Positions 15,669 through 23,670 of a stretch of 45,286 nt of DNA are shown piece after piece. Both the position numbers and the translations under genes were made by a program. The notes beneath the pieces are model-generated. The model made no database searches and had not been told where the DNA came from. It saw only the letters and a program-made list of their open reading frames with translations. Numbering within the stretch: position 1 is the stretch's first letter; every line of letters starts with the position of its first letter. Source of the stretch: Pseudomonadota bacterium (GTDB taxonomy: Bacteria; Campylobacterota; Campylobacteria; Campylobacterales; Sulfurospirillaceae); assembly GCA_017860615.1 (NCBI GenBank), contig JAGDMU010000017.1, forward strand, positions 1 to 45,286, read 5' to 3'.

Positions 15669-16724
15669 ATGAACGACGAATCAACTGTTGCTATCGAAAG
15701 TATGGGCATTTTTGCACGTTATCTTACGGTGTGGGTGGTGTTGTGTATTATTGCGGGTGTGGCTATCGGTCAGTTCTTTCCCGTCATTCCCCAGACTTTG
15801 AGTCAGTTTGAATATGCGAACATCTCCATTCCTATTGCCATTCTCATTTGGCTCATGATTTACCCGATGATGCTCAAAATTGACTTTGCAAGTATTTTGG
15901 ATGCAGGCAAAAAACCCAAAGGGCTGTGTGTTACGTGTACGGTAAATTGGCTGATTAAACCGTTTACGATGTATCTTATCGCGGCTTTGTTTTTTAAAGT
16001 GCTTTTTGCGAATATTTTACCTGAAAATCTTGCCAACGAATACTTGGCAGGCGCTATTTTACTAGGTGCGGCTCCTTGTACGGCGATGGTGTTTGTATGG
16101 AGCCATCTTACCAAAGGTGATGCGGCTTATACCTTGGTGCAAGTGGCTGTTAATGACCTAATTTTGCTGATTGCATTTACGCCCATTGTGGCTTTTTTAT
16201 TGGGGGTTAACGATGTATTTGTGCCTTATGACACCTTGTTTTTATCGGTTATTTTGTTTGTTGTGATCCCTTTATTGAGTGGTTATCTCTCAAGACGGTA
16301 CATCATCAAACACAAAGGGCTGAGTTACTTTGAAAATGTGTTTATTAAAAAATTCGACAACACTACCATTATAGGGCTTTTGCTCACTCTTGTTATTATC
16401 TTTACATTTCAGGGTGATGTTATTTTAAACAATCCTCTGCATGTTCTCTTAATCGCTATTCCATTGACCATTCAAACTTTTTTTATTTTTTATATAGCGT
16501 ATGGTTGGGCACGTGTATGGAAGCTTCCTCATAACATTGCAGCACCCGCTGGGATGATAGGTGCGAGTAACTTTTTTGAACTTTCCGTTGCCGTAGCGAT
16601 CACGCTCTTTGGTTTACAATCAGGTGCGACACTGGCGACGGTGGTGGGTGTGCTCGTGGAAGTGCCTGTCATGCTTGCCCTCGTGCACATTGCGAACAAT
16701 ACACGACATTGGTTTGAAAAGTAA
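15669..16724 (+). CDS. acr3: ACR3-family arsenite efflux permease
   Basis: A 351-residue membrane protein with about ten TM segments and clear ACR3 motifs: IYPMMLKIDF (about 63-72), KPKGLCVTCTVNW (about 83-95), and the conserved LLGAAPCTAMVFVWSHLT (about 137-154), whose Cys is essential in characterised ACR3 carriers. VNDLILLIAFTPI follows. The protein extrudes As(III) using the membrane potential. The ATG at 15669 follows AAAGGA with suitable spacing; a GTG one codon earlier is less likely. No arsR, arsC or arsenate reductase is adjacent, so it is a solitary detoxification gene. A rho-independent terminator follows. Confidence 0.92.
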   Translation: MNDESTVAIESMGIFARYLTVWVVLCIIAGVAIGQFFPVIPQTLSQFEYANISIPIAILIWLMIYPMMLKIDFASILDAGKKPKGLCVTCTVNWLIKPFTMYLIAALFFKVLFANILPENLANEYLAGAILLGAAPCTAMVFVWSHLTKGDAAYTLVQVAVNDLILLIAFTPIVAFLLGVNDVFVPYDTLFLSVILFVVIPLLSGYLSRRYIIKHKGLSYFENVFIKKFDNTTIIGLLLTLVIIFTFQGDVILNNPLHVLLIAIPLTIQTFFIFYIAYGWARVWKLPHNIAAPAGMIGASNFFELSVAVAITLFGLQSGATLATVVGVLVEVPVMLALVHIANNTRHWFEK

Positions 16725-16744
16725 GTGGAAATTGAACCATGGTA

Positions 16745-16779
16745 ACCACGAGAGGAAAACTCCTCTCGTGGTGATTTTT
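16745..16779. terminator. strong terminator between acr3 and metE
   Basis: A perfect 12-bp stem (ACCACGAGAGGA at 16745-16756, complement at 16761-16772, loop AAAC) is followed by GATTTTTA on the plus strand. It lies between convergent acr3 and metE and can serve both. Confidence 0.88.
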
Positions 16780-18973
16780 AGCGCGCTAAATGCACCGCTT
16801 TTATCATGTTGGTGAGTGCCGCTTTGGTTTCACTCCAACCTCTGGTTTTAAGCCCGCAATCAGGGTTGATCCAGAGTTGTTCTTTAGGAAGTACCTGCAA
16901 GAACGCTTTGATCTGCTCGCTCATCTCCTCCACGCTTGGCACACGAGGCGAATGAATGTCATACACACCCGGTCCAATTTGTGCTCTGTAGTTGGCTTTT
17001 TGGAACACTTTAAGCAGTTTATTGCCACTGCGTGAGGTTTCGATGGTGATGACATCGGCATCCATTCGCTCGATGGTGTCGATGATGTCGTTAAAGTTGC
17101 TGTAACACATATGGGTGTGAATTTGTGTTTGATCCCATGCCGTTCCTACAGAAGCTTTAAAGCTATCAACCGCCCATTTTTCATAGGCTTTGATCTTCTC
17201 CTCGCGTAATGGATAACCCTCTTTAAAGGCTGCTTCATCGACTTGGATGATCTGAATGTCGTGGCGTTGAAGATCATCGACCTCTTCTGCAATCGCTTTG
17301 GCAACTTCAAAGGCAACTTCGCTTTTCGGGATATCATCGCGTACAAACGACCAGTTGAGGATGGTCACAGGACCTGTTAACATACCCTTCATTGGCTTGT
17401 CCGTTAAACTTTGCGCATACACTGTCCAGTCAACGCTGAGCGGTTGTTTTCGGCTCACACTTCCGTATAAAAGCGGTGGCTTAACGCAACGACTACCATA
17501 ACTTTGTACCCAACCATTTTGACTAAAGGCAAAGCCTTCTAAGAGTTCGCCAAAGTACTCAACCATGTCATTGCGCTCGAACTCACCATGCACTAAAACA
17601 TCTAGTCCTAATGCTTCTTGAATCTCAACGCACTCTTTGATGGATGCTTTTAACGATGCTTCGTATTGTTCTTGTGAAATCTCACCCTTTTTATAAGCAT
17701 TGCGTACTGCTCTGGTCTCTTTAGTTTGTGGAAAAGAGCCGATGGTGGTGGTTGGGAAAAGTGGTAAGTTCAGTGCTTTTTGTTGCAGTAAAAAGCGTGT
17801 TGCATAAGGGGAACGTGCATAAAAAATACCAGCATGTTTAAGAGGTGTTGCTTTTTTTAAGCATTCCGTTGCCACAGGTTTTTGGCGTTTTTTCCACAGG
17901 GTGTTGATCTGCTCTAACTCAGCTAGTTTTTCCAGTGCAAAGCTCAGGCGACTTTTTACTTCAGATGCCATATTCTCTTCAAAACGGGTACTAAAAGGTA
18001 CATGCAACAATGAACATGACGTGGAGAGGATGATATGTTGCTCATCAACCGTTGCGCTGATCTGTTCCAAAAGGGTGTAGGTTTTTGAAAGATTGTTTTT
18101 CCAAACATTGCGACCATCAATGATACCTGCTATGAGCACTTTGTCTTTAAGGTGTGAGAGTGCTTTGAGGTTCTCTTCTCCATAAACAAAATCAAGCCCA
18201 ATCGCCCAAATAGGGCAATTTCCTAGCACTTCCACCGCCTCATTGGCACGATCAAAATAAGTTACAACTGCAATTTTAAGTGATGGGCTGACAACACCTA
18301 AACGATCGTATGCAATTTTTAAAAGGCTTAGAAATTTTGCTTCTAAGGTTTTAGCAAAAAGTGGTTCATCGAATTGCACCACTATGCCTTCACCCAAACT
18401 CTCGATAGCTTTAAGAACTTTTTCATATGCTTCTACGATGCCATCAAACAGTGAAAACAGATCGCTTCCATCGACAGAATTGCAGAGTGCAAGGAAGGTT
18501 AGAGGACCCACAAGGTTTATTTTGGGAGTGAATCCTAACGCTTTAGCTTCAAGATACTCTTCAGCGATTTTGGATATATCGACTTTAAAGGTCATATTGG
18601 CGTGAATTTCAGGAACGATGTAGTGATAATTGGTGTTAAACCACTTGGTCATTTCCATCGCGGCACGATCCTTGTCGCCTCTAGCCATTGCAAAGTAACG
18701 TGCTGTTTTGTCTTCAATATTTGCAAAGCGTGGAGGAATGGCTCCTAACATAACGGTCGTGTCAAGCATCGTGTCATAAAGAGTAAAGTCATTGCATGAG
18801 ATGAAGTCTATATGATGCTCTTTTTGGTAATGCCAATGGCGTTCTTTCAATGTTTTTGCAACCGTTTTAACCTCTTCAAAAGAGGAATTTCCAGCCCAAA
18901 ATGCTTCTAATGCAAATTTGAGCTCACGTTTTTCCCCAATGCGAGGAAACCCTGTAACGTAAGTTTTTGACAT
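16778..18973 (-). CDS. metE: cobalamin-independent methionine synthase
   Basis: 5-Methyltetrahydropteroyltriglutamate-homocysteine methyltransferase of 731 residues, the full family length. The N-terminal domain begins TYVTGFPRIGEKRELK. The C-terminal catalytic barrel contains TTIGSFPQT and the zinc site (HTHMCYSNF and NPDCGLKTRGW). It makes methionine from homocysteine without vitamin B12. The start is taken at ATG 18971-18973, which follows AAGGA; an ATG six codons earlier has no ribosome site. Upstream lie a U-rich stem-loop (18999-19021) and an orphan ORF on the same strand. I saw no SAM or cobalamin riboswitch signature in the leader. Confidence 0.96.
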   Translation of the reverse strand: MSKTYVTGFPRIGEKRELKFALEAFWAGNSSFEEVKTVAKTLKERHWHYQKEHHIDFISCNDFTLYDTMLDTTVMLGAIPPRFANIEDKTARYFAMARGDKDRAAMEMTKWFNTNYHYIVPEIHANMTFKVDISKIAEEYLEAKALGFTPKINLVGPLTFLALCNSVDGSDLFSLFDGIVEAYEKVLKAIESLGEGIVVQFDEPLFAKTLEAKFLSLLKIAYDRLGVVSPSLKIAVVTYFDRANEAVEVLGNCPIWAIGLDFVYGEENLKALSHLKDKVLIAGIIDGRNVWKNNLSKTYTLLEQISATVDEQHIILSTSCSLLHVPFSTRFEENMASEVKSRLSFALEKLAELEQINTLWKKRQKPVATECLKKATPLKHAGIFYARSPYATRFLLQQKALNLPLFPTTTIGSFPQTKETRAVRNAYKKGEISQEQYEASLKASIKECVEIQEALGLDVLVHGEFERNDMVEYFGELLEGFAFSQNGWVQSYGSRCVKPPLLYGSVSRKQPLSVDWTVYAQSLTDKPMKGMLTGPVTILNWSFVRDDIPKSEVAFEVAKAIAEEVDDLQRHDIQIIQVDEAAFKEGYPLREEKIKAYEKWAVDSFKASVGTAWDQTQIHTHMCYSNFNDIIDTIERMDADVITIETSRSGNKLLKVFQKANYRAQIGPGVYDIHSPRVPSVEEMSEQIKAFLQVLPKEQLWINPDCGLKTRGWSETKAALTNMIKAVHLAR

Positions 18974-18998
18974 AGTTTTTTCCTTGTTCATTTACACA

Positions 18999-19021
18999 TC
19001 AAAAAAGCAGTGCTTTTTTGA
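18999..19021 (-). terminator. stem-loop between orphan ORF and metE
   Basis: TCAAAAAAGCA and TGCTTTTTTGA form an 11-bp inverted repeat around a single base. On the minus strand the second arm has six consecutive T, so it can work as a terminator for the orphan ORF or as an attenuator just ahead of the metE ribosome site (about 25 nt away). Confidence 0.6.
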
Positions 19022-19026
19022 GAAAA

Positions 19027-19425
19027 TTAGGCCAGCTTCAGTGCGTGGCAAAGCATGTTATGGAGTGGTTGTAAAAAAGGAAAAAATGGAGGGTGGATGC
19101 CTGAACGGCGGAAGCTAAAGTAGCGGCAGTTGCAGTTAGATTTACGTCTTATTTTGGCACGCTTTATGGCGGAGTGTGCACGTTTTGCAAAAAGTCGACT
19201 GCATTTACAAAGGCGAGGTCGATAGGTTGAGATAAATCCTAAAAGAGTGGCAGATAAAGGAGGCGGATCGTCTTCAACTTCTTCTTGGTCACAGGTGTCG
19301 GCAAACAGACGAGTGGTATGAAGCAGACGTGCATGAACGCGTTTGGTTTTCACTTCGCTGGTCGAAGCTTGTATAGCGGCAAGAGAAAAGTAGCCTTTTT
19401 TACCAAAGCCCTGAGGCAGTCTCAA
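19027..19425 (-). CDS. orphan basic, Cys-rich protein with TTG start
   Basis: A 132-residue ORF with a TTG start at 19423-19425. AAGGAG sits five bases upstream (19431-19436) and a consensus TATAAT box lies at 19452-19457, so expression signals are unusually good. The protein is rich in Arg, Lys and Cys (CKCSRLF, CNCRYFSFRR), with an acidic patch CDQEEVEDDPPP at about 45-56 and no TM. No family recognised. It sits between htpX (divergent) and metE (same strand). A structured leader RNA or a domesticated relic is an alternative. Codon use is compatible with the host. Confidence 0.5.
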   Translation of the reverse strand: MRLPQGFGKKGYFSLAAIQASTSEVKTKRVHARLLHTTRLFADTCDQEEVEDDPPPLSATLLGFISTYRPRLCKCSRLFAKRAHSAIKRAKIRRKSNCNCRYFSFRRSGIHPPFFPFLQPLHNMLCHALKLA

Positions 19426-19451
19426 CGTATCTCCTTCTGTTTTGTTGGCGC

Positions 19452-19457
19452 ATTATA
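19452..19457 (-). promoter_or_regulatory. TATAAT -10 box of orphan ORF
   Basis: On the minus strand TGTTATAATG gives a perfect -10 hexamer about 27 nt before the TTG start, followed by AAGGAG. No good -35 is visible, as is usual in Campylobacterota. Confidence 0.55.
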
Positions 19458-19540
19458 ACACATTGGTTTCGTAAATCGTGTGTAAAATTTATTTACCATT
19501 CTGGTGTAAAATACTCTATGATATTGACAAAGGAGAATGT

Positions 19541-20392
19541 ATGGAAGTCGTTAAAACCGTTGTATTATTGACCTTGATGACACTGTTGTTTGTGTGGGTT
19601 GGTGGCATGATGGGAGGAACGCAGGGAATGATGATCGCGCTTGTATTAGCAGGTGTGATGAACTTTGTGAGCTATTTTTATTCTGATAAACTCGTCCTTC
19701 GCCACTACAATGCTGTGCCTATAACCGTTCAAGAGGCGCGTGGGCTTTACACCATTGTTGAGGGCTTATGCGCTAAAGCCAATCTTCCGCTACCACAGGT
19801 GTATATTATCCCAGATTCCACACCCAATGCATTTGCAACAGGACGCAATCCCTCACATGCCGCAGTAGCGGTGACTGAAGGGCTGTTAGAACTTTTAGAC
19901 GATGAAGAAGTGGAAGCCGTTTTGGCACATGAGTTAAGCCATGTAAGACACTATGATATTTTAGTTGGAACCATTGCCGCGACCATTGCAGGAGCTATTG
20001 GTGTCATTGCCAATATGATGCAGTTTGGCGCTATGTTTGGAGGAGATCGTGAAAATCGACCTAATCCCATTGTGATGATTGCGCTTGCTATCATTTTACC
20101 GCTTGCCGCAGCCGTGATTCAAATGGCGATCAGCCGTAACCGTGAGTACATGGCAGATGAGGGCGCGGCTCGTTTGACCCGTCATCCTGAGTGGCTGCAA
20201 AGTGCTTTAGCCAAACTCTCCAATTATAACCGTCAAGGCATGGTACACGAAGCAACGCCAGAGAGTGCACACATGTTTATCATCAACCCTTTTTCGGGGA
20301 AAAATATCTCCTTTGCGTCACTTTTTTCAACGCACCCCTCCACGGAAGATAGAATTGCAAGGTTAGAAGAGTTAAAATTTGAAATAAAATAA
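19541..20392 (+). CDS. htpX: HtpX membrane zinc protease (M48)
   Basis: An inner-membrane metalloprotease of 283 residues. The catalytic HExxH is in [11 protein letters not shown] (about 129-139), with the third zinc ligand in [10 protein letters not shown] (about 203-212). N-terminal TM helices lie at about 5-45 and two more in the middle. HtpX degrades misfolded membrane proteins and is often stress-induced. The ATG at 19541 follows AAAGGAG six bases away; the frame is open to 19478 but without a ribosome site. TATGAT at 19517-19522 is a probable -10. A cupin gene follows after 20 nt. Confidence 0.94.
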   Translation: MEVVKTVVLLTLMTLLFVWVGGMMGGTQGMMIALVLAGVMNFVSYFYSDKLVLRHYNAVPITVQEARGLYTIVEGLCAKANLPLPQVYIIPDSTPNAFATGRNPSHAAVAVTEGLLELLDDEEVEAVLAHELSHVRHYDILVGTIAATIAGAIGVIANMMQFGAMFGGDRENRPNPIVMIALAIILPLAAAVIQMAISRNREYMADEGAARLTRHPEWLQSALAKLSNYNRQGMVHEATPESAHMFIINPFSGKNISFASLFSTHPSTEDRIARLEELKFEIK

Positions 20393-20412
20393 TTTACAGG
20401 TAAAGGTTATAG

Positions 20413-20790
20413 ATGAAAAAATCACTCCATGAAATTCCAAGCACACCTCTTCAAGCAGGTGAGGGTGCGAGTATGCAGATGCTTATTTCTCCAGAGATGG
20501 CTCCTCATTTTGCGATGCGTAAATTTGTTATTAAGAAAGAGGGGTTTATGCCTTTGCACACCAATACGGTTGAGCATGAGCAGTATATTTTAAAAGGCAA
20601 AGCAAGAGTAGAATTGGGCGAAGAGAGTTTTATCGCAGTCAAGGATGATATTATCTTTGTGCCAGCAGGTGTGCCTCATTCGTATCACGTAATCGGCGAT
20701 GAAGATTATGAATTTTTATGTTTGGTTCCAAATCAAGAAGACAAAATTGAACTGCTAAAGTCCACACCACGTTGTGAATGTGGATGTTAA
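20413..20790 (+). CDS. small cupin-domain protein with Cys-rich tail
   Basis: A 125-residue single cupin_2 barrel. Metal-binding motif 1 is PLHTNTVEHEQYILKG (about 47-62) and motif 2 is VPAGVPHSYHV (about 87-97). The C-terminus is CECGC, an unusual cluster that may bind metal. Such proteins often sense or bind small ligands or act as dioxygenase-like enzymes; the substrate is unknown. It is 20 nt after htpX and likely in the same operon. Repeat copy B begins directly after its stop. Confidence 0.85.
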   Translation: MKKSLHEIPSTPLQAGEGASMQMLISPEMAPHFAMRKFVIKKEGFMPLHTNTVEHEQYILKGKARVELGEESFIAVKDDIIFVPAGVPHSYHVIGDEDYEFLCLVPNQEDKIELLKSTPRCECGC

Positions 20791-20881
20791 GCAAGCGCTT
20801 GTAAAAACACCAAAGGTGCGCGAGTACTCTGCTGATGAGAACCCAGTGTTAACATAGTCTTTAAAGCTTTGCTTTAAAGAC
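20791..20881 (+). repeat. structured intergenic repeat, copy B
   Basis: Directly after the cupin stop: GCAAGCGCTTG, TAAAAACACCAAAGGTGCG (hairpin about 20808-20818), a weaker middle segment, AGTGTTAACATAG, then a perfect 11-bp terminal hairpin GTCTTTAAAGC/GCTTTAAAGAC (20857-20867 with 20871-20881) closing on GCTTTGC. It aligns with copies A and C in the same order, but its terminal arms differ completely while staying complementary. Confidence 0.7.
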
Positions 20882-20922
20882 GTGTCAGGATCTTACAAGA
20901 ACTCCAATCATAAAAAGGCTTT

Positions 20923-21459
20923 TTAAGCACGTCGTAGTTGTCCTAAGTAAGCATTTCCTTCTTCCCATGTGCCAATATCGCTCGCACTATTGATATGCCC
21001 TTTATCTCCTACATTGACCAATGCACTGCCCCATGCTTTTGCTAAACTTTTCGCATAATCTATACTGGCGTAAGGGTCATTGGTGCTTGCAATAATAATA
21101 CTTGGAAAATCAAGCAATCCCATCGGTGTTTTTTCAAATCCCTCAGCAGCAGTTGGAAAGACAGCTGAAGTTGAATCGGGAGGTGCAACAAGAAGAGCTC
21201 CTTTGATAGAAGAGTGCATCTTTTGAGCATCCCAATGCGCAATGACCAAACACGCAAGGCTGTGTGCAACAAGAATCACGTCTTCGCCCGCTTCTGCAAC
21301 AGCTTCTTCAAGCTTCGCTACCCACTCTTGGCAGACTGGATGTTCCCAATCACGCTGAATAACACGTTTAAAATCAGGATTTTCCCTCTCCCAAAGCGTT
21401 TGCCAATGCTCAGCTCCTGAGTCTTGATACCCTGGTAATATAAGCACAGATGTTGCCAT
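20923..21459 (-). CDS. RBBP9/YdeN family serine hydrolase
   Basis: A 178-residue alpha/beta hydrolase with the family opening LILPGYQDSGAEHWQTLWE (about 6-24), nucleophile elbow VAHSLAC (about 64-70), DP motif in ASTNDPYA (about 125-132) and catalytic His in GDKGHINSASDIG (about 151-163). The family hydrolyses esters or peptides of unknown nature in the cytoplasm. The start follows AGGAATTT. It is convergent with the cupin gene across repeat copy B and divergent from the isochorismatase-like gene. Confidence 0.9.
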   Translation of the reverse strand: MATSVLILPGYQDSGAEHWQTLWERENPDFKRVIQRDWEHPVCQEWVAKLEEAVAEAGEDVILVAHSLACLVIAHWDAQKMHSSIKGALLVAPPDSTSAVFPTAAEGFEKTPMGLLDFPSIIIASTNDPYASIDYAKSLAKAWGSALVNVGDKGHINSASDIGTWEEGNAYLGQLRRA

Positions 21460-21557
21460 AAATTCCTCATCTTATAAAATTAAGTATCTATTGTAGTCTA
21501 GCCTGACTTAATTAAGAGCGAGTAGGTTATGATTATGGCAAAAAATAAGGAGTTTTT

Positions 21558-22106
21558 ATGCGCCTTTTCCCTGATCAAACAGCGATGTTATTGGTTGATG
21601 TTCAAGAACGCCTTTTTGGGCACATACAAGACCATGCGTTTATAGAGAAACATTTAGTGGCACTTATTCAAGGGCTTCAACATTTGGAGATTCCGATTTT
21701 ATGCAACCAACAATACACACAAGGCTTGGGTGATACGATTGCATCGTTGCGCGCTGTACTTCAAGAAAAAACGGTGTATGAAAAGCGCACTTTTAGCTGT
21801 TGTCAAAACGATGATGTCATGATGCAGCTAAAAGCTTTCAATGTAAAATCAGTGGTTGTCGCTGGCGTGGAGAGTCATGTATGTGTCTTGCAAAGTGTAC
21901 GTGATCTTATTGAGGCAGGATTTGAGGTTATACTGTGCACAGATGCCATAGGTTCGCGTAAACACAATGACCATGCGATTGCGTTACGTCGTATGGAAAA
22001 AGAGGGTGCATGGCTGTGCACAACAGAATCGCTTTTATTTGAGCTTCTTCAAGGTGCAAGTCATCCGCAGTTTAAAATGATCAGTGCTTTGGTTAAAGCA
22101 CTTTAA
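21558..22106 (+). CDS. isochorismatase-like cysteine hydrolase (YcaC-type)
   Basis: A 182-residue Rossmann-like hydrolase. Catalytic Asp is in LLVDVQERLF (about 12-21), Lys in EKRTFSC (about 75-81) and the nucleophile Cys in VVVAGVESHVCVLQS (about 97-111). YcaC-group members act on amides or nicotinamide-like compounds; the substrate is unknown. The start follows AAGGAG. Transcription ends at the inverted repeat shared with cheR. Confidence 0.88.
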   Translation: MRLFPDQTAMLLVDVQERLFGHIQDHAFIEKHLVALIQGLQHLEIPILCNQQYTQGLGDTIASLRAVLQEKTVYEKRTFSCCQNDDVMMQLKAFNVKSVVVAGVESHVCVLQSVRDLIEAGFEVILCTDAIGSRKHNDHAIALRRMEKEGAWLCTTESLLFELLQGASHPQFKMISALVKAL

Positions 22107-22108
22107 AG

Positions 22109-22134
22109 TGTCAAGAAGTTAAGACTTCTTGACA
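22109..22134. terminator. bidirectional terminator overlapping cheR stop
   Basis: A perfect 11-bp inverted repeat (TGTCAAGAAGT and ACTTCTTGACA, loop TAAG) sits between the isochorismatase-like gene and cheR. The cheR stop codon (22119-22121) lies inside it, so the end of cheR is part of the terminator. Confidence 0.75.
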
Positions 22135-22961
22135 TAGTATGAGAGTCGATGATCGGTGTGCTTGATAAAATAAGGGTTGTCTGGGATGATGTCTGCATGT
22201 CCTAAAAAGAGTTTACCATCAGGTTTAAGCAATGTAGCAAAACGCTCAATGGTTTTGAGACGAAATTCATCATCAAAGTAGATGAGCATATTGCGTGAAA
22301 AAATGATGTCAAATTTTCCTAAAGAGAGAAATTCATGCTCAAAAATATTGACCTTAGTAAATGAGGTAGACGAAAAATACTCTCGTTTTACTCGGTAAAA
22401 ACGCTCTTCATGTGTGAAAAATTTCTCTTTGAGTCGTTGGTCTAGCTTATGTAAAGAACGCTCCGAAAAGAGCCCTTTTTGCGCTTTCTCAATGGCTTCA
22501 GAATTAATGTCAATTCCTGTAATACTAAATTCTCTAGGCTCTCGTCTGCGCTCTTGTAACATCATAGAAAGTGAGTAAACCTCTTCACCCGAAGCACACG
22601 GGGCACAGAGAATTCTAACATTGGGAATGGTAAGTGCAAAATTTACTGCCATATCCAGTTGCGACTCTTCACGGTAAAAATAGGTTTCATTGACAGTGAC
22701 TAAGTCAATGAGATCTTGTCTAAGCATTTTGTCATGTTGGAGTGCTTCAAAAAGTTTGCGAAAGCTGTAAATCTCTTTGCGTTCGCAAAAGAGGCGGAGT
22801 TTGGTTTCAATAACACTGTTTTTAGAAAGCAGATCAACACCAATTTCGCGTTTGATGTAATGCAAAAGATCTTGAAGCCCAAAGGTATTAAACTCTTGAG
22901 GTACGACAACTTCATTTTTGAGTGCGATCTGGGGCTCTTTTTTCTTTTTCCAAAACAACAT
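22119..22961 (-). CDS. cheR: chemotaxis protein methyltransferase CheR
   Basis: A 280-residue SAM-dependent enzyme that methylates glutamates of chemoreceptors. It has an N-terminal all-helical CheR_N domain (about 20-85), then the catalytic domain with VRILCAPCASGEEVYSLSMM (SAM-binding GxxxGEE-type motif, about 110-129), GIDIN, and FSRNMLIYFD (about 226-235). The ATG at 22961 shares bases with the cheB stop (TGATG) and follows GGAGAG. A TTG one codon upstream is less likely. It forms a cheB-cheR pair that adapts receptors such as the two at the left of the window. Confidence 0.95.
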   Translation of the reverse strand: MLFWKKKKEPQIALKNEVVVPQEFNTFGLQDLLHYIKREIGVDLLSKNSVIETKLRLFCERKEIYSFRKLFEALQHDKMLRQDLIDLVTVNETYFYREESQLDMAVNFALTIPNVRILCAPCASGEEVYSLSMMLQERRREPREFSITGIDINSEAIEKAQKGLFSERSLHKLDQRLKEKFFTHEERFYRVKREYFSSTSFTKVNIFEHEFLSLGKFDIIFSRNMLIYFDDEFRLKTIERFATLLKPDGKLFLGHADIIPDNPYFIKHTDHRLSYYVKKS

Positions 22962-23530
22962 CAAGACTCTCCAAATTTTTTAATGGTTTGTACAATATCG
23001 TCCAGTGCTAACGAGACAATATTGGGGTTGATTTCTACGGCGCGCTTTGGCATTCCATATACTATAGCACTTTTTTCACTCTCCGCAATACATTGTGCGC
23101 CATTTTTTTGTAATTCACTGAGCCCATTGGCACCGTCATGCCCAATTCCAGTAAGTAAAACAGCTAAAATTTCAGCATCTTTGATACACTCAACACTGGA
23201 AGAAAAGAGTGAGTCAATGCTTGGGTTATAAGGAGTTTCTCCCTCTTCAACAGGTTCGATTTTAGGTGAAAAATCCCCTTTTTTAAGACGGCAATTTTGA
23301 GGACAGATGTAGATATTGGAGTTGTGTAAGCTCATTTTTTTATCCACAGCATGTACAGGCAGATGCAGTTCATTTTGAAACTGGCTGATGAAACTGGGGA
23401 TAAATGTTGCATTCATATGCTGAGCAATAACAATAGCACCGTTGAAGGTTGGTGAAATCGCAGATAAAATCTTTTTAAGATGACCAGGGCCTCCGGTAGA
23501 AGCTCCGATCAACACAATTTTGGGTTTCAT
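22961..23530 (-). CDS. cheB: CheB-type methylesterase without receiver domain
   Basis: This 189-residue protein is only the CheB catalytic domain. Active-site residues are Ser in GASTGGP (about 9-15), His in AQHMN (about 36-40) and Asp in GIGHDGANG (about 127-135). There is no N-terminal phosphoacceptor domain and the upstream sequence does not encode one, so activity cannot be controlled by CheA phosphorylation in the usual way. The same architecture is known in Campylobacter. The ATG at 23528-23530 follows GTGGAG with good spacing; the frame extends four codons further upstream. cheR follows with overlap. Confidence 0.94.
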   Translation of the reverse strand: MKPKIVLIGASTGGPGHLKKILSAISPTFNGAIVIAQHMNATFIPSFISQFQNELHLPVHAVDKKMSLHNSNIYICPQNCRLKKGDFSPKIEPVEEGETPYNPSIDSLFSSSVECIKDAEILAVLLTGIGHDGANGLSELQKNGAQCIAESEKSAIVYGMPKRAVEINPNIVSLALDDIVQTIKKFGES

Positions 23531-23549
23531 TAGACTCCACATTTGTATG

Positions 23550-23567
23550 AGAGTTCCGTAGAACTCT
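23550..23567 (+). terminator. small hairpin upstream of cheB
   Basis: AGAGTTC (23550-23556) and GAACTCT (23561-23567) form a perfect 7-bp stem with loop CGTA between repeat copy C and cheB. The role is unclear; it could be a leader hairpin of the cheB-cheR transcript. Confidence 0.45.
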
Positions 23568-23576
23568 TATGATAAC

Positions 23577-23670
23577 GGTTTATGAGCAAAGCCCATAAAC
23601 CTACGTAAGCGCTAGGTTACTTAAGCTTACCTCTTTTGAGGTAGAATCTTCTTGCAAAAGCAAGAAGATT
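23577..23670 (-). repeat. structured intergenic repeat, copy C, with terminator-like hairpin
   Basis: Read on the minus strand from the pepA stop: a perfect 11-bp hairpin AATCTTCTTGC/GCAAGAAGATT (23645-23670), which overlaps the pepA stop; an ACCTC/GAGGT hairpin (23629-23642); AGCGCTTACGTAG; and a terminal hairpin GGTTTATGGGC/GCTCATAAACC (23577-23587 with 23591-23601) closing on GCTTTGC. It aligns with copies A and B. It separates pepA from cheB-cheR and probably ends the long folD-to-pepA transcript. Confidence 0.7.

Noticed and set aside
15518-15709. 63-codon minus-strand ORF in the acr3 leader
   Set aside because: It crosses the acr3 start, lacks start signals and has no recognisable content; the region is better explained as promoter and operator DNA.
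18974-19026. SAM or cobalamin riboswitch upstream of metE
   Set aside because: The leader is only about 50 nt long and contains one U-rich hairpin; I found no B12 box or SAM aptamer pattern on either strand up to htpX.
22961-23530. cheB as a truncated pseudogene
   Set aside because: The receiver domain is absent, but the catalytic domain is complete with Ser, His and Asp, has its own ribosome site, and the same architecture is known in Campylobacter.
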